64,000 nucleotides of DNA. Source: Alteromonas sp. M12. Its GTDB lineage: Bacteria; Pseudomonadota; Gammaproteobacteria; Enterobacterales; Alteromonadaceae. A program made the position numbers and the translations under genes. The stretch covers positions 1,860,001-1,924,000 of the forward strand of contig NZ_CP144164.1 in the NCBI RefSeq assembly GCF_037478005.1, written 5' to 3'. Position 1 is the stretch's first letter. The number at the start of each line of letters is the position of its first letter. This document shows positions 54,651-64,000 of the stretch, one piece after another. The notes under the pieces were generated by a model. That model searched no databases and had not been told where the DNA came from. It saw only the letters and a list, made by a program, of their open reading frames with translations.

Positions 54651-56609
54651 ATGGATGTGAAATCAGCGCGAATTTTGATCGTGGAAGATGACGAAGATGA
54701 TTATATTCTAACGCACGATCAATTGGAAAAACTCGACCGTCATCGATTCGAGATCGATTGGGTGACAAACTTAGAAGATGCATTAGAGCAATTAAAACGT
54801 AATGATCATGAGATTTGTTTACTCGACTATCATCTTGGTGCCTATACAGGTATCGACGTTTTAGATAAGGCCCAAGCACTAGGATCTCATGTTCCGATTA
54901 TCATGCTAACTGGACAGTCGGATGACGATCTCGACAGATTAGCATTGAAAGCGGGGGCCGCTGATTTTTTAGTTAAGGGAGATATAACCAACGCTAGATT
55001 TACTCGAGCGATCCGCTATGCGATTTCTCGAGGTGAGATTGAAAAAGCACGGCAGCAAAGTTTAGACGCGGAGATTGAAAGTCGTTCTAAAGACAGGTTT
55101 ATAGCCCATTTGAGCCATGAATTGCGAACCCCACTGACTTCTATTTTGGGCTATACCGAACTGTTATTAAACGGTGACAAAGCCAAAGATGCACAAAAAG
55201 AATTATCAACAATTCTAAATAATGGGCAGCACTTACTTAGTCTACTTAATGACATTCTTGATTTATCGAAAATCGCGGCAGGAAAACTGCAACTAAAACC
55301 TGCAGATGTGATGCTAAGCAGTTTTGTTGGTGACATATTGACGCTAATGCAAATGCCAGCCAATGAAAAAGGGTTGAGTCTTAAATTTTATTCGTCACCT
55401 CAAGTGCCTGAATTCATAAATGCTGATCCGACTCGTCTTCGCCAAGTTATCATCAATTTATTGTTCAATGGGATTAAATTTACTGATTCTGGAGAGGTAT
55501 CCCTTACCGTTGATTTTGATCCTGAGCATCCTGAACAAATTCGATTCATAGTGTGTGATACCGGTATTGGTATTGCTGAGAGTGAAATCGACGTTATTTT
55601 TATTCCTTTTCAGCAACTCGAAGATGTAACGCTAAAAAGAGAGCAGGGAGCTGGGCTGGGTCTCGCGATTGCCACCGAATTAATTAGACGGATGGAAGGC
55701 GAGATAAATGTTACTTCAGAATTGGGTAAGGGCAGTGAATTTACCGTTAGTCTAAAGCTTCCTAAACAGTTTAGGGAAAACCTTAAGCCTTTAAACGTGA
55801 AAGTCTCTGATTTAGTGGCCACTGAACAATATGCACCACTGCGCGGGAAAATACTCATTGTTGATGATTTGCTTGATATAAGACAGTTAGTCGGTGAAAT
55901 GTGTCGCTCATTTGGCTTAGAAGTGTTTTTCGCAGCAGATGGAAGTCAGGCTTTAGAGGCTATTAAACAGCCTGACAGCGCGTTTGATTTAGTGGTAATG
56001 GACATTCATATGCCAGTCATGGATGGACGTAAAGCGATTGTTGAAATACGAAATTACGGTTTTTCCAAGCCTGTATTAGCATTAACTGCGGCCAATATGA
56101 AAGGCGTAGACATCGAACTTACCGCGTTGGGCTTTGACAACATTATTGGTAAGCCGATCGATCAAAGTTTACTGTATCAATCGATTGCTAAATATTTGAA
56201 GCACAATGCGCAAGGGACTAAATTAAAAACTGAAATCGCTAATCTAACATCAAGTTCAAAGCAGACGTTATCAACAGTATTAGTGGTAGAAGATGATGCA
56301 GATTCTGCTGAATTAATCGTGCTTTTGCTTGATAGTCTTGGCATCAATGCGCAGAGTGCCAGTTCCTGTGAAACCTGTTTAAAACTGATCGCGCAGAATG
56401 AGTTATACAGTCATATTCTACTGGATAAAAATCTGCCTGATGGCAATGGCCTAAATTTAGCGACAGAAATTAGTCGAATTCAGCCTAATTGTGATCTCAT
56501 TATTATCAGTGGCGAAGAAGTCAGTGCTGAAGAGTTAAGGAGTCACGGTATAAGCAATTCATTGCTCAAGCCAATTAGTCTACAACAGCTGCAAAGTGTA
56601 TTTTCTTAG
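54651..56609 (+). CDS. Hybrid histidine kinase REC-HK-REC-REC
   Basis: A 652-residue soluble hybrid kinase. The order is REC1 (CLLDYHLGAYTG), HisKA (HLSHELRTPLTSILGYTEL, His near 159), HATPase (GAGLGLAIATELIRRM), REC2 (LVVMDIHMPVMDG) and REC3 (ILLDKNLPDGNG). It has no membrane segment, so it takes input through REC1, perhaps from the CHASE3 kinase. The REC-Hpt protein at 49381 could relay from REC2 or REC3. ATG at 54651 follows AAGGTGA; TTG at 54642 is less likely. Confidence 0.92.
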   Translation: MDVKSARILIVEDDEDDYILTHDQLEKLDRHRFEIDWVTNLEDALEQLKRNDHEICLLDYHLGAYTGIDVLDKAQALGSHVPIIMLTGQSDDDLDRLALKAGAADFLVKGDITNARFTRAIRYAISRGEIEKARQQSLDAEIESRSKDRFIAHLSHELRTPLTSILGYTELLLNGDKAKDAQKELSTILNNGQHLLSLLNDILDLSKIAAGKLQLKPADVMLSSFVGDILTLMQMPANEKGLSLKFYSSPQVPEFINADPTRLRQVIINLLFNGIKFTDSGEVSLTVDFDPEHPEQIRFIVCDTGIGIAESEIDVIFIPFQQLEDVTLKREQGAGLGLAIATELIRRMEGEINVTSELGKGSEFTVSLKLPKQFRENLKPLNVKVSDLVATEQYAPLRGKILIVDDLLDIRQLVGEMCRSFGLEVFFAADGSQALEAIKQPDSAFDLVVMDIHMPVMDGRKAIVEIRNYGFSKPVLALTAANMKGVDIELTALGFDNIIGKPIDQSLLYQSIAKYLKHNAQGTKLKTEIANLTSSSKQTLSTVLVVEDDADSAELIVLLLDSLGINAQSASSCETCLKLIAQNELYSHILLDKNLPDGNGLNLATEISRIQPNCDLIIISGEEVSAEELRSHGISNSLLKPISLQQLQSVFS

Positions 56610-56822
56610 CTTTTTGTAACTGATTGATTTGCTCAATAAGTGAGTAGAATTGATATATTTAGGAAAACTTATCGCTATTTAGCTCGTGCTTTTACTGACA
56701 ACAACAATTAGTGCTTTTTAAAACCATGGCTTATCGGTATTGAATATGTTGTTCATACACACGAGAAGGACGTAGTGTAGAGTCCTATTTGAGTTCATTT
56801 TTTAATGGGGTGTGAATTTTTT

Positions 56823-57995
56823 ATGCTAAAAATATGGGCTTACAGGGCTTTATTCTTATTCGCTGTAGTGTGTCCACAGCTCCACGCGCAAAGCGATCTT
56901 GGTCCACCTCCAACAATCGTAGAAGAATCAAATGTTATCTGGGATGAAATTCAGTCCTATTGGCTAGAATTCCTGCAAGGATTGCCCTCGGTGATTTTTG
57001 GTTTGGCAATTTTTATCGTTTTCTATCTCTCGTCTCGTTATATCTCAGAGTTAATGCTCAAGCCTCTTTCATACATGAGTTCTAGTTTACTTATCAGAGT
57101 AGTCATTCGTCGAATTTTTCAATTACTTATTATTCTGTTGGGAACTTATATCTTTCTGCGTTTCGCAGGTTTGAGTGAATTCGCTGTGGCAATTTTAAGT
57201 GGCACAGGAGTGGTTGGTTTAATCATCGGTTTTGCATTTAAAGATATCGCTGAAAACTTTATTTCTAGTTTGTTATTGAGTATTCAAAAGCCATTTAAAA
57301 TAGGCGATATTATTGAAGTTGATAACCGAATTGGAGTGGTAAAACAGGTAACCGCTAGAGCAACCACACTATTAGATTTTGACGGAGATCATATTCAAAT
57401 ACCCAATTCGACAGTTTATAAAAATGTCATAAGAAATGTGAGTGCTAACCCTAATTCACGAGGCAACTTTGTTATTGGTGTTGGTTATGATTCAAGTGTT
57501 GTAGATGCGCAAAAGTTAGCAATGACAGTGTTGCAAATCACCGAAGCAGTGTTAGATGATCCCGAACCCCAAGTTTTAGTGGATAATCTAGCCTCTTCAA
57601 CAATTAACCTTAAAGTGTATTTTTGGATTAATACGCATCAACACAGTTTGTTAAAAGTATCGTCGTTATTGATGAGAACCATATTAAGTGAGTTTGAAAA
57701 AGCGGGTATTAGTATGCCCGATGATGCACGAGAAGTTATTTTTCCTGAAGGTGTTAAATTAATCGGCGCAGAGCAGGTGATTTCCGAATCTCAAGAAAGC
57801 CAGCAGAGTGGCCAAAAAACCAATAAGCGTTTGAAAAAACAGGAAAGTAAATTGGATAATCAATCTCTATCTACTAGAATAGAAAGCGAAGAGCAAGGGA
57901 CAGAACATATAGATGATTTGAGTAGTGATGCAGATACTATTCGTGAACAAGCTAATTCGGCAAGGGACCCGGAACAGGGACAAAATATACTTTAA
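56823..57995 (+). CDS. MscS-family mechanosensitive channel
   Basis: A 390-residue channel. A signal-like N-terminus (AYRALFLFAVVCPQLHAQ) is followed by three membrane helices. The pore helix has AILSGTGVVGLIIGFAFKD and a typical MscS beta domain follows (IEVDNRIGVVKQVTARATTL). The C-terminal 70 residues are a polar Gln/Ser/Glu tail not found in small MscS. ATG at 56823 gives the clean signal; ATG at 56805 is an alternative. It is upstream of, but probably not coupled to, the double solute-binding protein. Confidence 0.88.
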   Translation: MLKIWAYRALFLFAVVCPQLHAQSDLGPPPTIVEESNVIWDEIQSYWLEFLQGLPSVIFGLAIFIVFYLSSRYISELMLKPLSYMSSSLLIRVVIRRIFQLLIILLGTYIFLRFAGLSEFAVAILSGTGVVGLIIGFAFKDIAENFISSLLLSIQKPFKIGDIIEVDNRIGVVKQVTARATTLLDFDGDHIQIPNSTVYKNVIRNVSANPNSRGNFVIGVGYDSSVVDAQKLAMTVLQITEAVLDDPEPQVLVDNLASSTINLKVYFWINTHQHSLLKVSSLLMRTILSEFEKAGISMPDDAREVIFPEGVKLIGAEQVISESQESQQSGQKTNKRLKKQESKLDNQSLSTRIESEEQGTEHIDDLSSDADTIREQANSARDPEQGQNIL

Positions 57996-58041
57996 ATTGA
58001 ATATTAAATTTTGTGTTGATGGATAAAAGGAGTCATCCTAA

Positions 58042-60120
58042 TTGAAGAGCATGCAACGTACATATCTTTCCTTTTTGTATCTTAAGATTTTTAAGGTCAG
58101 CTGTGTGTTGTGTCTATTCTTTATGAGCGTGGCAGGAGCTAAAGAACTATTATTGCTAGCTGCACAAGAACACGAACCTTACCTTGGAATAAACTTACCC
58201 AATCAAGGCTACGTGCATCAAATTGTTACTGAAGCATTCGCAAGAAAAGACGTTCATGTTGAGTTTGTTTATTATCCTGCAGCGAGGGCTCAGAAACTTG
58301 CTGCTGAAGGCAAGGTCGATGGAATTTTGCCGGTTTATTTCAGTGATACTCTTTCTCAGACTTTTTTATATTCTGCTCCTTTCCCAGGGGATGTCATTGG
58401 CCTTTTAAAACGCAAAGATACTGCAACTTCTGTTGTGATTGATAAAAATAATAGTGTCAATGAAACATTGCAAGGCTTGAGTAAATACCATTTTGGTTTG
58501 GTTCGCGGAAGCGCTTCTGAACACTTGGTTGACCAAACTCATTTTCTAAGTAAGCAATACGTCTCAAATAATTTAATCAATATTGATAAGTTGTTCGCCC
58601 GACGCATTGATTTTGCGCTAATCGATAAATACAGCGCTGGTCATCTAATCGTGTCGCACCGTCCTCATATGATTGGAAAATTAGAATTTGTTTACCCTCC
58701 ACTTGTAGACAAAGAGTTTCATATAGCCTTTACAAAAAGTAATTCGAATGCACAGAGGTGGGTGAATTTATTTAATCAAGGTTTAGCATCGATGATTGCT
58801 GATGGTCGATTTGCCAATATTTTGGCCAGGCATGGTTTTTCGTCTTCACCTAAAGAGATAGATAAGGATCTTCAAAATCAAAAATTAGTGATAGGTACGG
58901 TGAATAATGCTGACATGCTGATTTTAAAAGACCTTTCTTCTCATTTCGAGTTGGATAATCCTGATGTGCAACTTGAATGGAAAGTGTTAGATGAAGGTGT
59001 GTTACGCAAGAGGTTGTTAACTGATCTAGCTATTTCTGCAGGGCAGTTTGATGTTATGACCATTGGTTCTTATGAAATACCCATCTGGGCAAAAAATGGC
59101 TGGATTGCGCCGATCGATTCATTGCCTGAAGAATATGGTTTAGACGACATAGTTGATAGTGTGAAAAACGATGTCTCTGTAGACAAACAACTTTTTGCCC
59201 TGCCTTTTTATGCTGAGTCCTCGGTAACCTATTACCGTTCAGACTTATTTAAACAAGCTGATATTGTTATGCCAAAACAGCCTACGTTTAATCAAATATA
59301 TGAATTTGCCAATAAACTAAATGCACCTGAAAAAGGTATTTACGGTATTTGTCTGCGAGGTAAAGGTGGTTGGGGTTCAAATCTGGCATTGATCACTACT
59401 ATGGTAAATAGCTATGGAGGTAGTTGGTTTGACTTAAATTGGCGTCCTCAAATTGAGTCGAAAGAGTGGCACAACGCAGTTTCTATGTATGTGGATTTGC
59501 TTACCAAATTTGGTCCCCCCAATGCTGTGGAAAATAATTATATTGAAAACCTAGATTTATTCCTAAAAGGAAAATGTGCTATTTGGGTTGATGCCTCAAT
59601 TGCCGCGAGTTCTTTGGTTAATTCGACTCAGTCGACGTTTAGCCAAAATATCCAAATGGCCAATGCTCCCATAGCTAAATATAAGAATGGTTCTAATTGG
59701 TTATGGACGTGGTCGTTAGCAATACCAAGTTCTGCGTCAAATAAGGATGCGGCCCTTAAGTTTGCACAGTGGGCCACTTCGGCCGAATACATTCAGTTAG
59801 TCGCTGCAAAATATGGTTGGCAATCCATTCCCCAAGGGACTCGCAAGTCAATATATAAAAAACCTGAATATTTGCAAGCTGCACCCTTTGCGCCTGTCGT
59901 AATTGACACCATCAATAACATCGATTTGTATCATTCTACGTTCCAGCCCAGTCCTTATTTGGGAGTACAATTTGTACCTATTGCTGAATTTACATCAATG
60001 GGAGATCAAGTTGGTATGTTGCTAGAAAAAGCGTTGAAAAAAGAACTTACAGTAGAGTCTGCGTTAAAACAAAGTCAAGACTTGGTTGATAAACAAATGC
60101 GGATATCGGGTTACTATTAA
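58042..60120 (+). CDS. Double solute-binding protein (SBP_bac_3 + SBP_bac_1 fusion)
   Basis: A 692-residue exported protein with a signal peptide (cleavage near VAGA). The first periplasmic-binding domain (about 34-275, EPYLGINLPNQGY, YYPAARAQKLAAEGKVDGIL) is of the amino-acid-binding type. The second, of the sugar/polyol-binding type (about 280-690), carries VMTIGSYEIPIWAKNGWIAP and YAESSVTYYRSDLF. Such a fusion is uncommon. No ABC permease or kinase gene is beside it. TTG at 58042 is 9 nt after AAGGAG and is preferred; ATG at 58051 is too far from that site. Both ligands unknown. Confidence 0.85.
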   Translation: MKSMQRTYLSFLYLKIFKVSCVLCLFFMSVAGAKELLLLAAQEHEPYLGINLPNQGYVHQIVTEAFARKDVHVEFVYYPAARAQKLAAEGKVDGILPVYFSDTLSQTFLYSAPFPGDVIGLLKRKDTATSVVIDKNNSVNETLQGLSKYHFGLVRGSASEHLVDQTHFLSKQYVSNNLINIDKLFARRIDFALIDKYSAGHLIVSHRPHMIGKLEFVYPPLVDKEFHIAFTKSNSNAQRWVNLFNQGLASMIADGRFANILARHGFSSSPKEIDKDLQNQKLVIGTVNNADMLILKDLSSHFELDNPDVQLEWKVLDEGVLRKRLLTDLAISAGQFDVMTIGSYEIPIWAKNGWIAPIDSLPEEYGLDDIVDSVKNDVSVDKQLFALPFYAESSVTYYRSDLFKQADIVMPKQPTFNQIYEFANKLNAPEKGIYGICLRGKGGWGSNLALITTMVNSYGGSWFDLNWRPQIESKEWHNAVSMYVDLLTKFGPPNAVENNYIENLDLFLKGKCAIWVDASIAASSLVNSTQSTFSQNIQMANAPIAKYKNGSNWLWTWSLAIPSSASNKDAALKFAQWATSAEYIQLVAAKYGWQSIPQGTRKSIYKKPEYLQAAPFAPVVIDTINNIDLYHSTFQPSPYLGVQFVPIAEFTSMGDQVGMLLEKALKKELTVESALKQSQDLVDKQMRISGYY

Positions 60121-60261
60121 TCCTAAATACAACTTAGATGAGATTCCTTCACTAAAATTTCCTGCTTAAATCGCCTATTCGGCAGCTAAAAGTTTATCAG
60201 CTACTGTTGCGACGTATCCGGAACGTGTACAATCGGTTTCTTGTATTAAGAACAAGATGTT

Positions 60262-61092
60262 ATGAAAAAAATAGCGACTTTAGGCCCTCCAGGCACATTC
60301 TGTGACATGGCCACAGGTATTTATACCGCCAATCAATCTGATATCTATCAAGTGGAGTATTTTCCAACGATTGTGGGTACGCTCGCAGAAATCGGTAATA
60401 GCTGTGATATTGGTATTATTCCCATCGAAAACTTTTCGGAAGGCTTTATCGCACTTGTTCTTGATGAACTCATTGCTGCTGACTTACATGTGGTCAGCGA
60501 GATTATACTGCCCATCAAGTTTTCTATGATCAGTAATGCTAATGCGTTATCTGACATTCAACAATTGTACGTGCAGTTTGTTGCTCGTGGACAATGTTTT
60601 GAGTTTTTAGATGGGCTTAGCAATGCAAAAATTGTCACCACAGATAGTAATATTGAATCGTTAAATCGATTTAAAGACTCAGAAATACCGAGTGCGGCTA
60701 TTGTTCCATCAACCTCTTACCGCAAAAGTGATTTTCCATTGGTGGTTGAGGAAGTTAACGACTATAAAAATAATCAAACCCGATTTCTAGTCATGTCAAA
60801 AACGGTACAACCTACACCAGAAGAAGCCGATAAAACCAGCCTGATCGTCCTTGATGACCATGATCATCCCGGATATTTGGGGGAAGTTTTACTTTCGTTT
60901 TCTAAACGAAATATCAATCTAACCTCAATAATTTCTCGTCCCACACGGAAAACATTTGGTAAGTACCATTTTTTTATTGATTTCGACGGTAATATTGATG
61001 ATCCGATTGTTGCCGAGGCACTATCTGAAATCGGTAAAACCAACAATCTCAAATTGCTTGGTTCTTACAAAAAGGCGAAAAGTCTGAGTTGA
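60262..61092 (+). CDS. pheA: Prephenate dehydratase
   Basis: A 276-residue single-function prephenate dehydratase of phenylalanine synthesis. N-terminal MKKIATLGPPGTFCDMA, catalytic NNQTRFLV near 170 and a C-terminal ACT domain with NLTSIISRPTRK, the phenylalanine-binding site. No chorismate mutase domain is fused, unlike E. coli PheA. Dehydratase identity is clear. ATG start at 60262; it lies alone in this region with no aromatic-pathway neighbours. Confidence 0.88.
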   Translation: MKKIATLGPPGTFCDMATGIYTANQSDIYQVEYFPTIVGTLAEIGNSCDIGIIPIENFSEGFIALVLDELIAADLHVVSEIILPIKFSMISNANALSDIQQLYVQFVARGQCFEFLDGLSNAKIVTTDSNIESLNRFKDSEIPSAAIVPSTSYRKSDFPLVVEEVNDYKNNQTRFLVMSKTVQPTPEEADKTSLIVLDDHDHPGYLGEVLLSFSKRNINLTSIISRPTRKTFGKYHFFIDFDGNIDDPIVAEALSEIGKTNNLKLLGSYKKAKSLS

Positions 61093-61291
61093 CGCTTTGT
61101 TATAGACCTGGTTTTGAGGGGTTACCAAGCAGTTTAGATTATAGGTATGTTTAGTCATGTTTTATTGCCAAGAGGCTGGTAAATATCTATTACATACACA
61201 GCCATTTCACAATAACTGCGGGGCAATTAAATGCGTGTAATTATCATCATCTGATAATTGCAATTCTAAGTCTGATTAACATAGGTAATAT

Positions 61292-61927
61292 ATGTCTGAG
61301 ATAACGTTATTTGCGATGCCAGGAAGTTGCTCGAGAGTGTCTTTGATTTTGTTAGAAGAGGCGAAGGCAAAATACGATATTCATTGGGTGAACTTAATGA
61401 AAGCAGAGCACAAATCAGCGGAATTTAAGCAAATCAATCCAAAATCAAAAGTCCCAGCTCTGGCCGTTGAAAGTCAGGTTTTGACTGAAAATCCAATGAT
61501 TATAAAATATATTAGCGAACGATTCCCTGAAGCTAATCTGTTGCCTAAGGTGGATTCTGGCTTAGCAGAATATCAACAAATATCCGATCTATGTTTTTGT
61601 TCATCCACTATACATCCGTTGGTCACTCGATTTTGTATCCCCGCATTTTTTGCAGATGAAAACGGCATGCCGAGCGTGAAAGCAAAAGCGCTTGAGGCGC
61701 TAATGGATTCATTGGCTTGGGTAGAGCAAAGATTAGCGGCAGGAAATTGGTGGTATGGAGAACAATGGAGTGCGGTGGATGCCTATATCTTTTGGATTAT
61801 TTCAAGATTGCAGCGCTGCGAGTTTAGCTTAGCAACTTTACCCAATTTAGCCCATCACACCGAAAAAATGCTTAAACGCGACTCTGTTATAAATGCCTTA
61901 AACAAAGAGAAGCTTGCTAATTTTTAA
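61292..61927 (+). CDS. Glutathione S-transferase family protein
   Basis: A 211-residue GST. The thioredoxin-like N-domain has MPGSCSRVSL with Ser or Cys as likely glutathione contact, PKSKVPAL (cis-Pro) and LTENPMIIKYI. A helical C-domain follows (about 88-205, ending near ALNKEKLANF). It is a cytosolic transferase or peroxidase of unassigned class (beta/theta-like). Its neighbours give no hint to substrate. Confidence 0.88.
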   Translation: MSEITLFAMPGSCSRVSLILLEEAKAKYDIHWVNLMKAEHKSAEFKQINPKSKVPALAVESQVLTENPMIIKYISERFPEANLLPKVDSGLAEYQQISDLCFCSSTIHPLVTRFCIPAFFADENGMPSVKAKALEALMDSLAWVEQRLAAGNWWYGEQWSAVDAYIFWIISRLQRCEFSLATLPNLAHHTEKMLKRDSVINALNKEKLANF

Positions 61928-62136
61928 AGAAAACTAGACTGGGATATTTTACTTTTAATCACTACTGGCAAACGTTTAAGAGTTGCTCAAATTCAACATC
62001 ATTTCGTCTATCTGTTGATATTGTATGAAGATTGATGCATCAAGGTATTCTTGGTTTGGTGGTGAGTCGAAATTATCTGTTGTTTAATTGAGGAAATCGA
62101 CTAAATACAGAAATTATATGGAGTTAAAACGGGTAT

Positions 62137-63123
62137 ATGAAACAACGAAGTATAGTAGGGACTTGGGTATCTGAAATTGGTTTAGGGTGCATGAATTTAA
62201 GTCATGCATATGGTACTCCGCCAGCGGAAACTGAAGCTATAGGATTATTAGAAAAAGCCCTAGAGCTAGGAGTTACTCATTTTGATACCGCAGCTCTCTA
62301 CGGTTTTGGCAATAATGAAAAGCTGGTAGGTAAGGTGCTTAAACCTCATCGTGAACGAATTTTCTTGGCCAGTAAATGTGGTATGCGGGGAATCAATGGC
62401 AAGCGAATAATTGATGGTAGCCCTAAAGCAATAAGGGAAACTATTGAGCAGTCTCTTTTAAGTCTGCAAACTGATGTGTTGGATTTATACTATTTGCACC
62501 GCTGGGATAAAAGTATTCCCATTGAAGAAAGTGTTGGAGAACTTTCTCGTTTAGTTACCGAAGGTAAAATAAAAGGGATTGGTTTGTCTGAAGTATCAGC
62601 CGTCACCCTAAGAAAAGCCCATGCAGAACATCCTATTTCAGCGCTACAAGCCGAATACTCATTGTGGACCCGCAACCCTGAAATAGCCTGTTTAGAAACC
62701 TGTTTAGAATTAGGAACGGCCTTTGTGGCATTTTCACCTTTAGCGCGAGGATTTTTAAGTGGTGATATTACCGATTCGAGTGGTTTTTTAGACAATGATA
62801 TTCGAAAAAACATGCCTCGTTTTCAATCAGAAAACTTATCGAAAAATTTGAATCTACTTGAGCAATTACGGACTATCGCTGAAGAACATGAATGCACTCT
62901 ATCGCAATTAAGTCTCGCCTGGTTATTGCACCAAGGACCACATGTGTTGCCCATTCCAGGCACTACACAAATAGCTCATTTAAAGGAAAATATGCGAGCC
63001 TCTAAAATCGTCCTAACACCAGAAGAGCTAATTAAACTAGAGAAGATTTTTGAACCAAGTAAGATTGCTGGTGGCCGTTATCCGGTTGCGACGCAATTAG
63101 AAATTGATACTGAAGAGTTTTAA
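62137..63123 (+). CDS. Aldo/keto reductase
   Basis: A 328-residue TIM-barrel oxidoreductase of the AKR family. The tetrad is Asp and Tyr in HFDTAALYGFGNNE, Lys in LASKCGM and His in LYYLHRWD. NADPH-binding C-terminal segment VLPIPGTTQIAHLKENM near 275. Such enzymes reduce aldehydes and ketones. The relation to neighbours is unclear. A GGAG-like site precedes the ATG. Confidence 0.92.
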   Translation: MKQRSIVGTWVSEIGLGCMNLSHAYGTPPAETEAIGLLEKALELGVTHFDTAALYGFGNNEKLVGKVLKPHRERIFLASKCGMRGINGKRIIDGSPKAIRETIEQSLLSLQTDVLDLYYLHRWDKSIPIEESVGELSRLVTEGKIKGIGLSEVSAVTLRKAHAEHPISALQAEYSLWTRNPEIACLETCLELGTAFVAFSPLARGFLSGDITDSSGFLDNDIRKNMPRFQSENLSKNLNLLEQLRTIAEEHECTLSQLSLAWLLHQGPHVLPIPGTTQIAHLKENMRASKIVLTPEELIKLEKIFEPSKIAGGRYPVATQLEIDTEEF

Positions 63124-63196
63124 CATTAATTCATGCAGCGCAGATTAATTAGTTTAGTAATCCATCTTCATGGTATTCATTGTGGTGAAATAACAT

Positions 63197-63961
63197 ATGG
63201 ATTTTATTGCTAACGATTTTTTAACGCCCACACTTTGCGTACTACTAATAATAGTCGCGGGTTTTACTTCGTTTGTCACCGCCGGTTTTGGTGCGGGTGG
63301 GGGGCTTTTTTTGTTAGTAGTGATGGCGGCTATTATGCCGATGTCTGCCGTCATACCGGTTCATGGTTTAGTGCAACTCGGCTCAAATGCTAATAGAGCA
63401 ATATTAACCTACCGATATCTTGACCGAAAAATGCTGCTTTATTTTTCGTTAGGTGCAGTTATAGGCGCTTTTTCAGCTTCATTTGTGGTCACCCAATTAC
63501 CGCTAACATTAATGAAGTTATTGTTAGGGGTATTTGTCATATATTTATTGTGGGCAACCACTCCGACGATCAAAGAGACTTCTACATTAGGAAGAATAAT
63601 TGCCGGGATTGTAACAACGTTTTTGTCGATGTTTGTTGGCGCAAGTGGTCCGCTAGTCGGCAGTTACATGTACATGAATAATTATGACAAACTGCGTTTT
63701 ACAGCAACATTTTCAACCTGTATGACATTTCAACACTGTCTTAAAGCGTTGGTGTTTGGAGCGATAGGGTTCGCTTTTTGGGATTGGCTTCCATTAATTA
63801 TTGCCATGGTCTTGAGTGGAACAATTGGGACTTGGCTTGGTATCAAACTGCTTAAAAGGCTCCCAGCAGAACGCTTCAAGTTCATTTTTAAAATAGTCCT
63901 CACGCTTATGTCTGTCCAGCTAATTTGGCAAGCTGGGATGAGTATACTTCAGGACCTTTAG
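63197..63961 (+). CDS. TSUP-family permease (TauE/SafE)
   Basis: A 254-residue inner-membrane protein with eight hydrophobic segments. Family motif AGFGAGGGLFLL is near residues 28-39 and the second-repeat motif VGASGPLVGSY near 146. TauE/SafE proteins export sulfite, sulfoacetate or similar anions; substrate here unknown. It ends 39 bp before the window edge. Confidence 0.88.
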   Translation: MDFIANDFLTPTLCVLLIIVAGFTSFVTAGFGAGGGLFLLVVMAAIMPMSAVIPVHGLVQLGSNANRAILTYRYLDRKMLLYFSLGAVIGAFSASFVVTQLPLTLMKLLLGVFVIYLLWATTPTIKETSTLGRIIAGIVTTFLSMFVGASGPLVGSYMYMNNYDKLRFTATFSTCMTFQHCLKALVFGAIGFAFWDWLPLIIAMVLSGTIGTWLGIKLLKRLPAERFKFIFKIVLTLMSVQLIWQAGMSILQDL

Positions 63962-64000
63962 GTTTGTTAAGGTGGGTAAATTACCCTGCTTTATTAATCT

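Overview
The window looks like chromosomal DNA of a marine gammaproteobacterium of the Alteromonadales, most like Paraglaciecola, Glaciecola or Alteromonas. This rests on moderate AT-richness, a beta-oxidation gene complement next to a large TonB-dependent receptor, YacL and Rnk proteins, DUF3718-like proteins and many two-component genes. The genus is an inference from gene content, not from a marker gene.

Layout. 1-2.4 kb: an arsenic cluster (Acr3 efflux pump cut by the window edge, ArsP-type permease, small thioredoxin-like protein, arsenate reductase). 2.9-23.6 kb: a large acyl-CoA catabolic region. It holds two acyl-CoA dehydrogenases, an aminoglycoside-phosphotransferase-like kinase, a quinone-oxidoreductase-like enzyme, an AMP-forming CoA ligase, a short-chain dehydrogenase, a FadB-like bifunctional enzyme, a thiolase, an epoxide-hydrolase-like enzyme, a MaoC hydratase, a LysR regulator and a TonB receptor. 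Interspersed are a lipoprotein, three DUF3718-like secreted proteins (two in tandem) and a PEP-CTERM-like protein. The kinase, dehydrogenase, SDR and ligase set recalls the lva and ACAD10/11 route for 4-hydroxyacids.

23.7-41 kb: PhhB and an initiator tRNA, then the accessory region. A 197-bp direct repeat starts at the tRNA 3' end (24293) and recurs at 40722, bracketing about 16 kb. Inside are two orphan Rhs C-terminal toxin modules, each with a candidate secreted immunity protein. There are also two near-identical RAYT-type transposase elements plus remnants of others, a complete Fic toxin/antitoxin pair, a truncated second copy of the Fic antitoxin, an amber-interrupted gene and a serine-recombinase remnant. 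That remnant reads through a copy of the tRNA 3' end. Six direct copies of a 17-bp box (consensus AATACATGGACAGGCAT) separate the modules. The right part carries an EamA transporter, three LysR regulators, an aspartate-dehydrogenase-like pseudogene, two Rnk/GreA-type proteins, a secreted monooxygenase-like protein and an outer-membrane barrel. It ends in a ParD-like antitoxin fragment.

41-64 kb: core-like genes. These include a saccharopine-dehydrogenase-type reductase and a KdpD/KdpE-like two-component pair followed by a TrkA/TrkH-type potassium uptake system. Next come a YgjP-like metalloprotein, YacL and an RluA-type pseudouridine synthase. A dense signalling block follows (REC-GGDEF, REC-Hpt, NtrC-type regulator, an isolated DHp-like 75-residue protein, CHASE3 kinase, Rcp1-like regulator, REC-kinase-REC-REC hybrid). 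The window closes with an MscS channel, a double solute-binding protein, prephenate dehydratase, a GST, an aldo/keto reductase and a TSUP permease.

The accessory block at 24.3-33.3 kb is the most likely place for undescribed biology. All calls are by eye from sequence; no database search was run.
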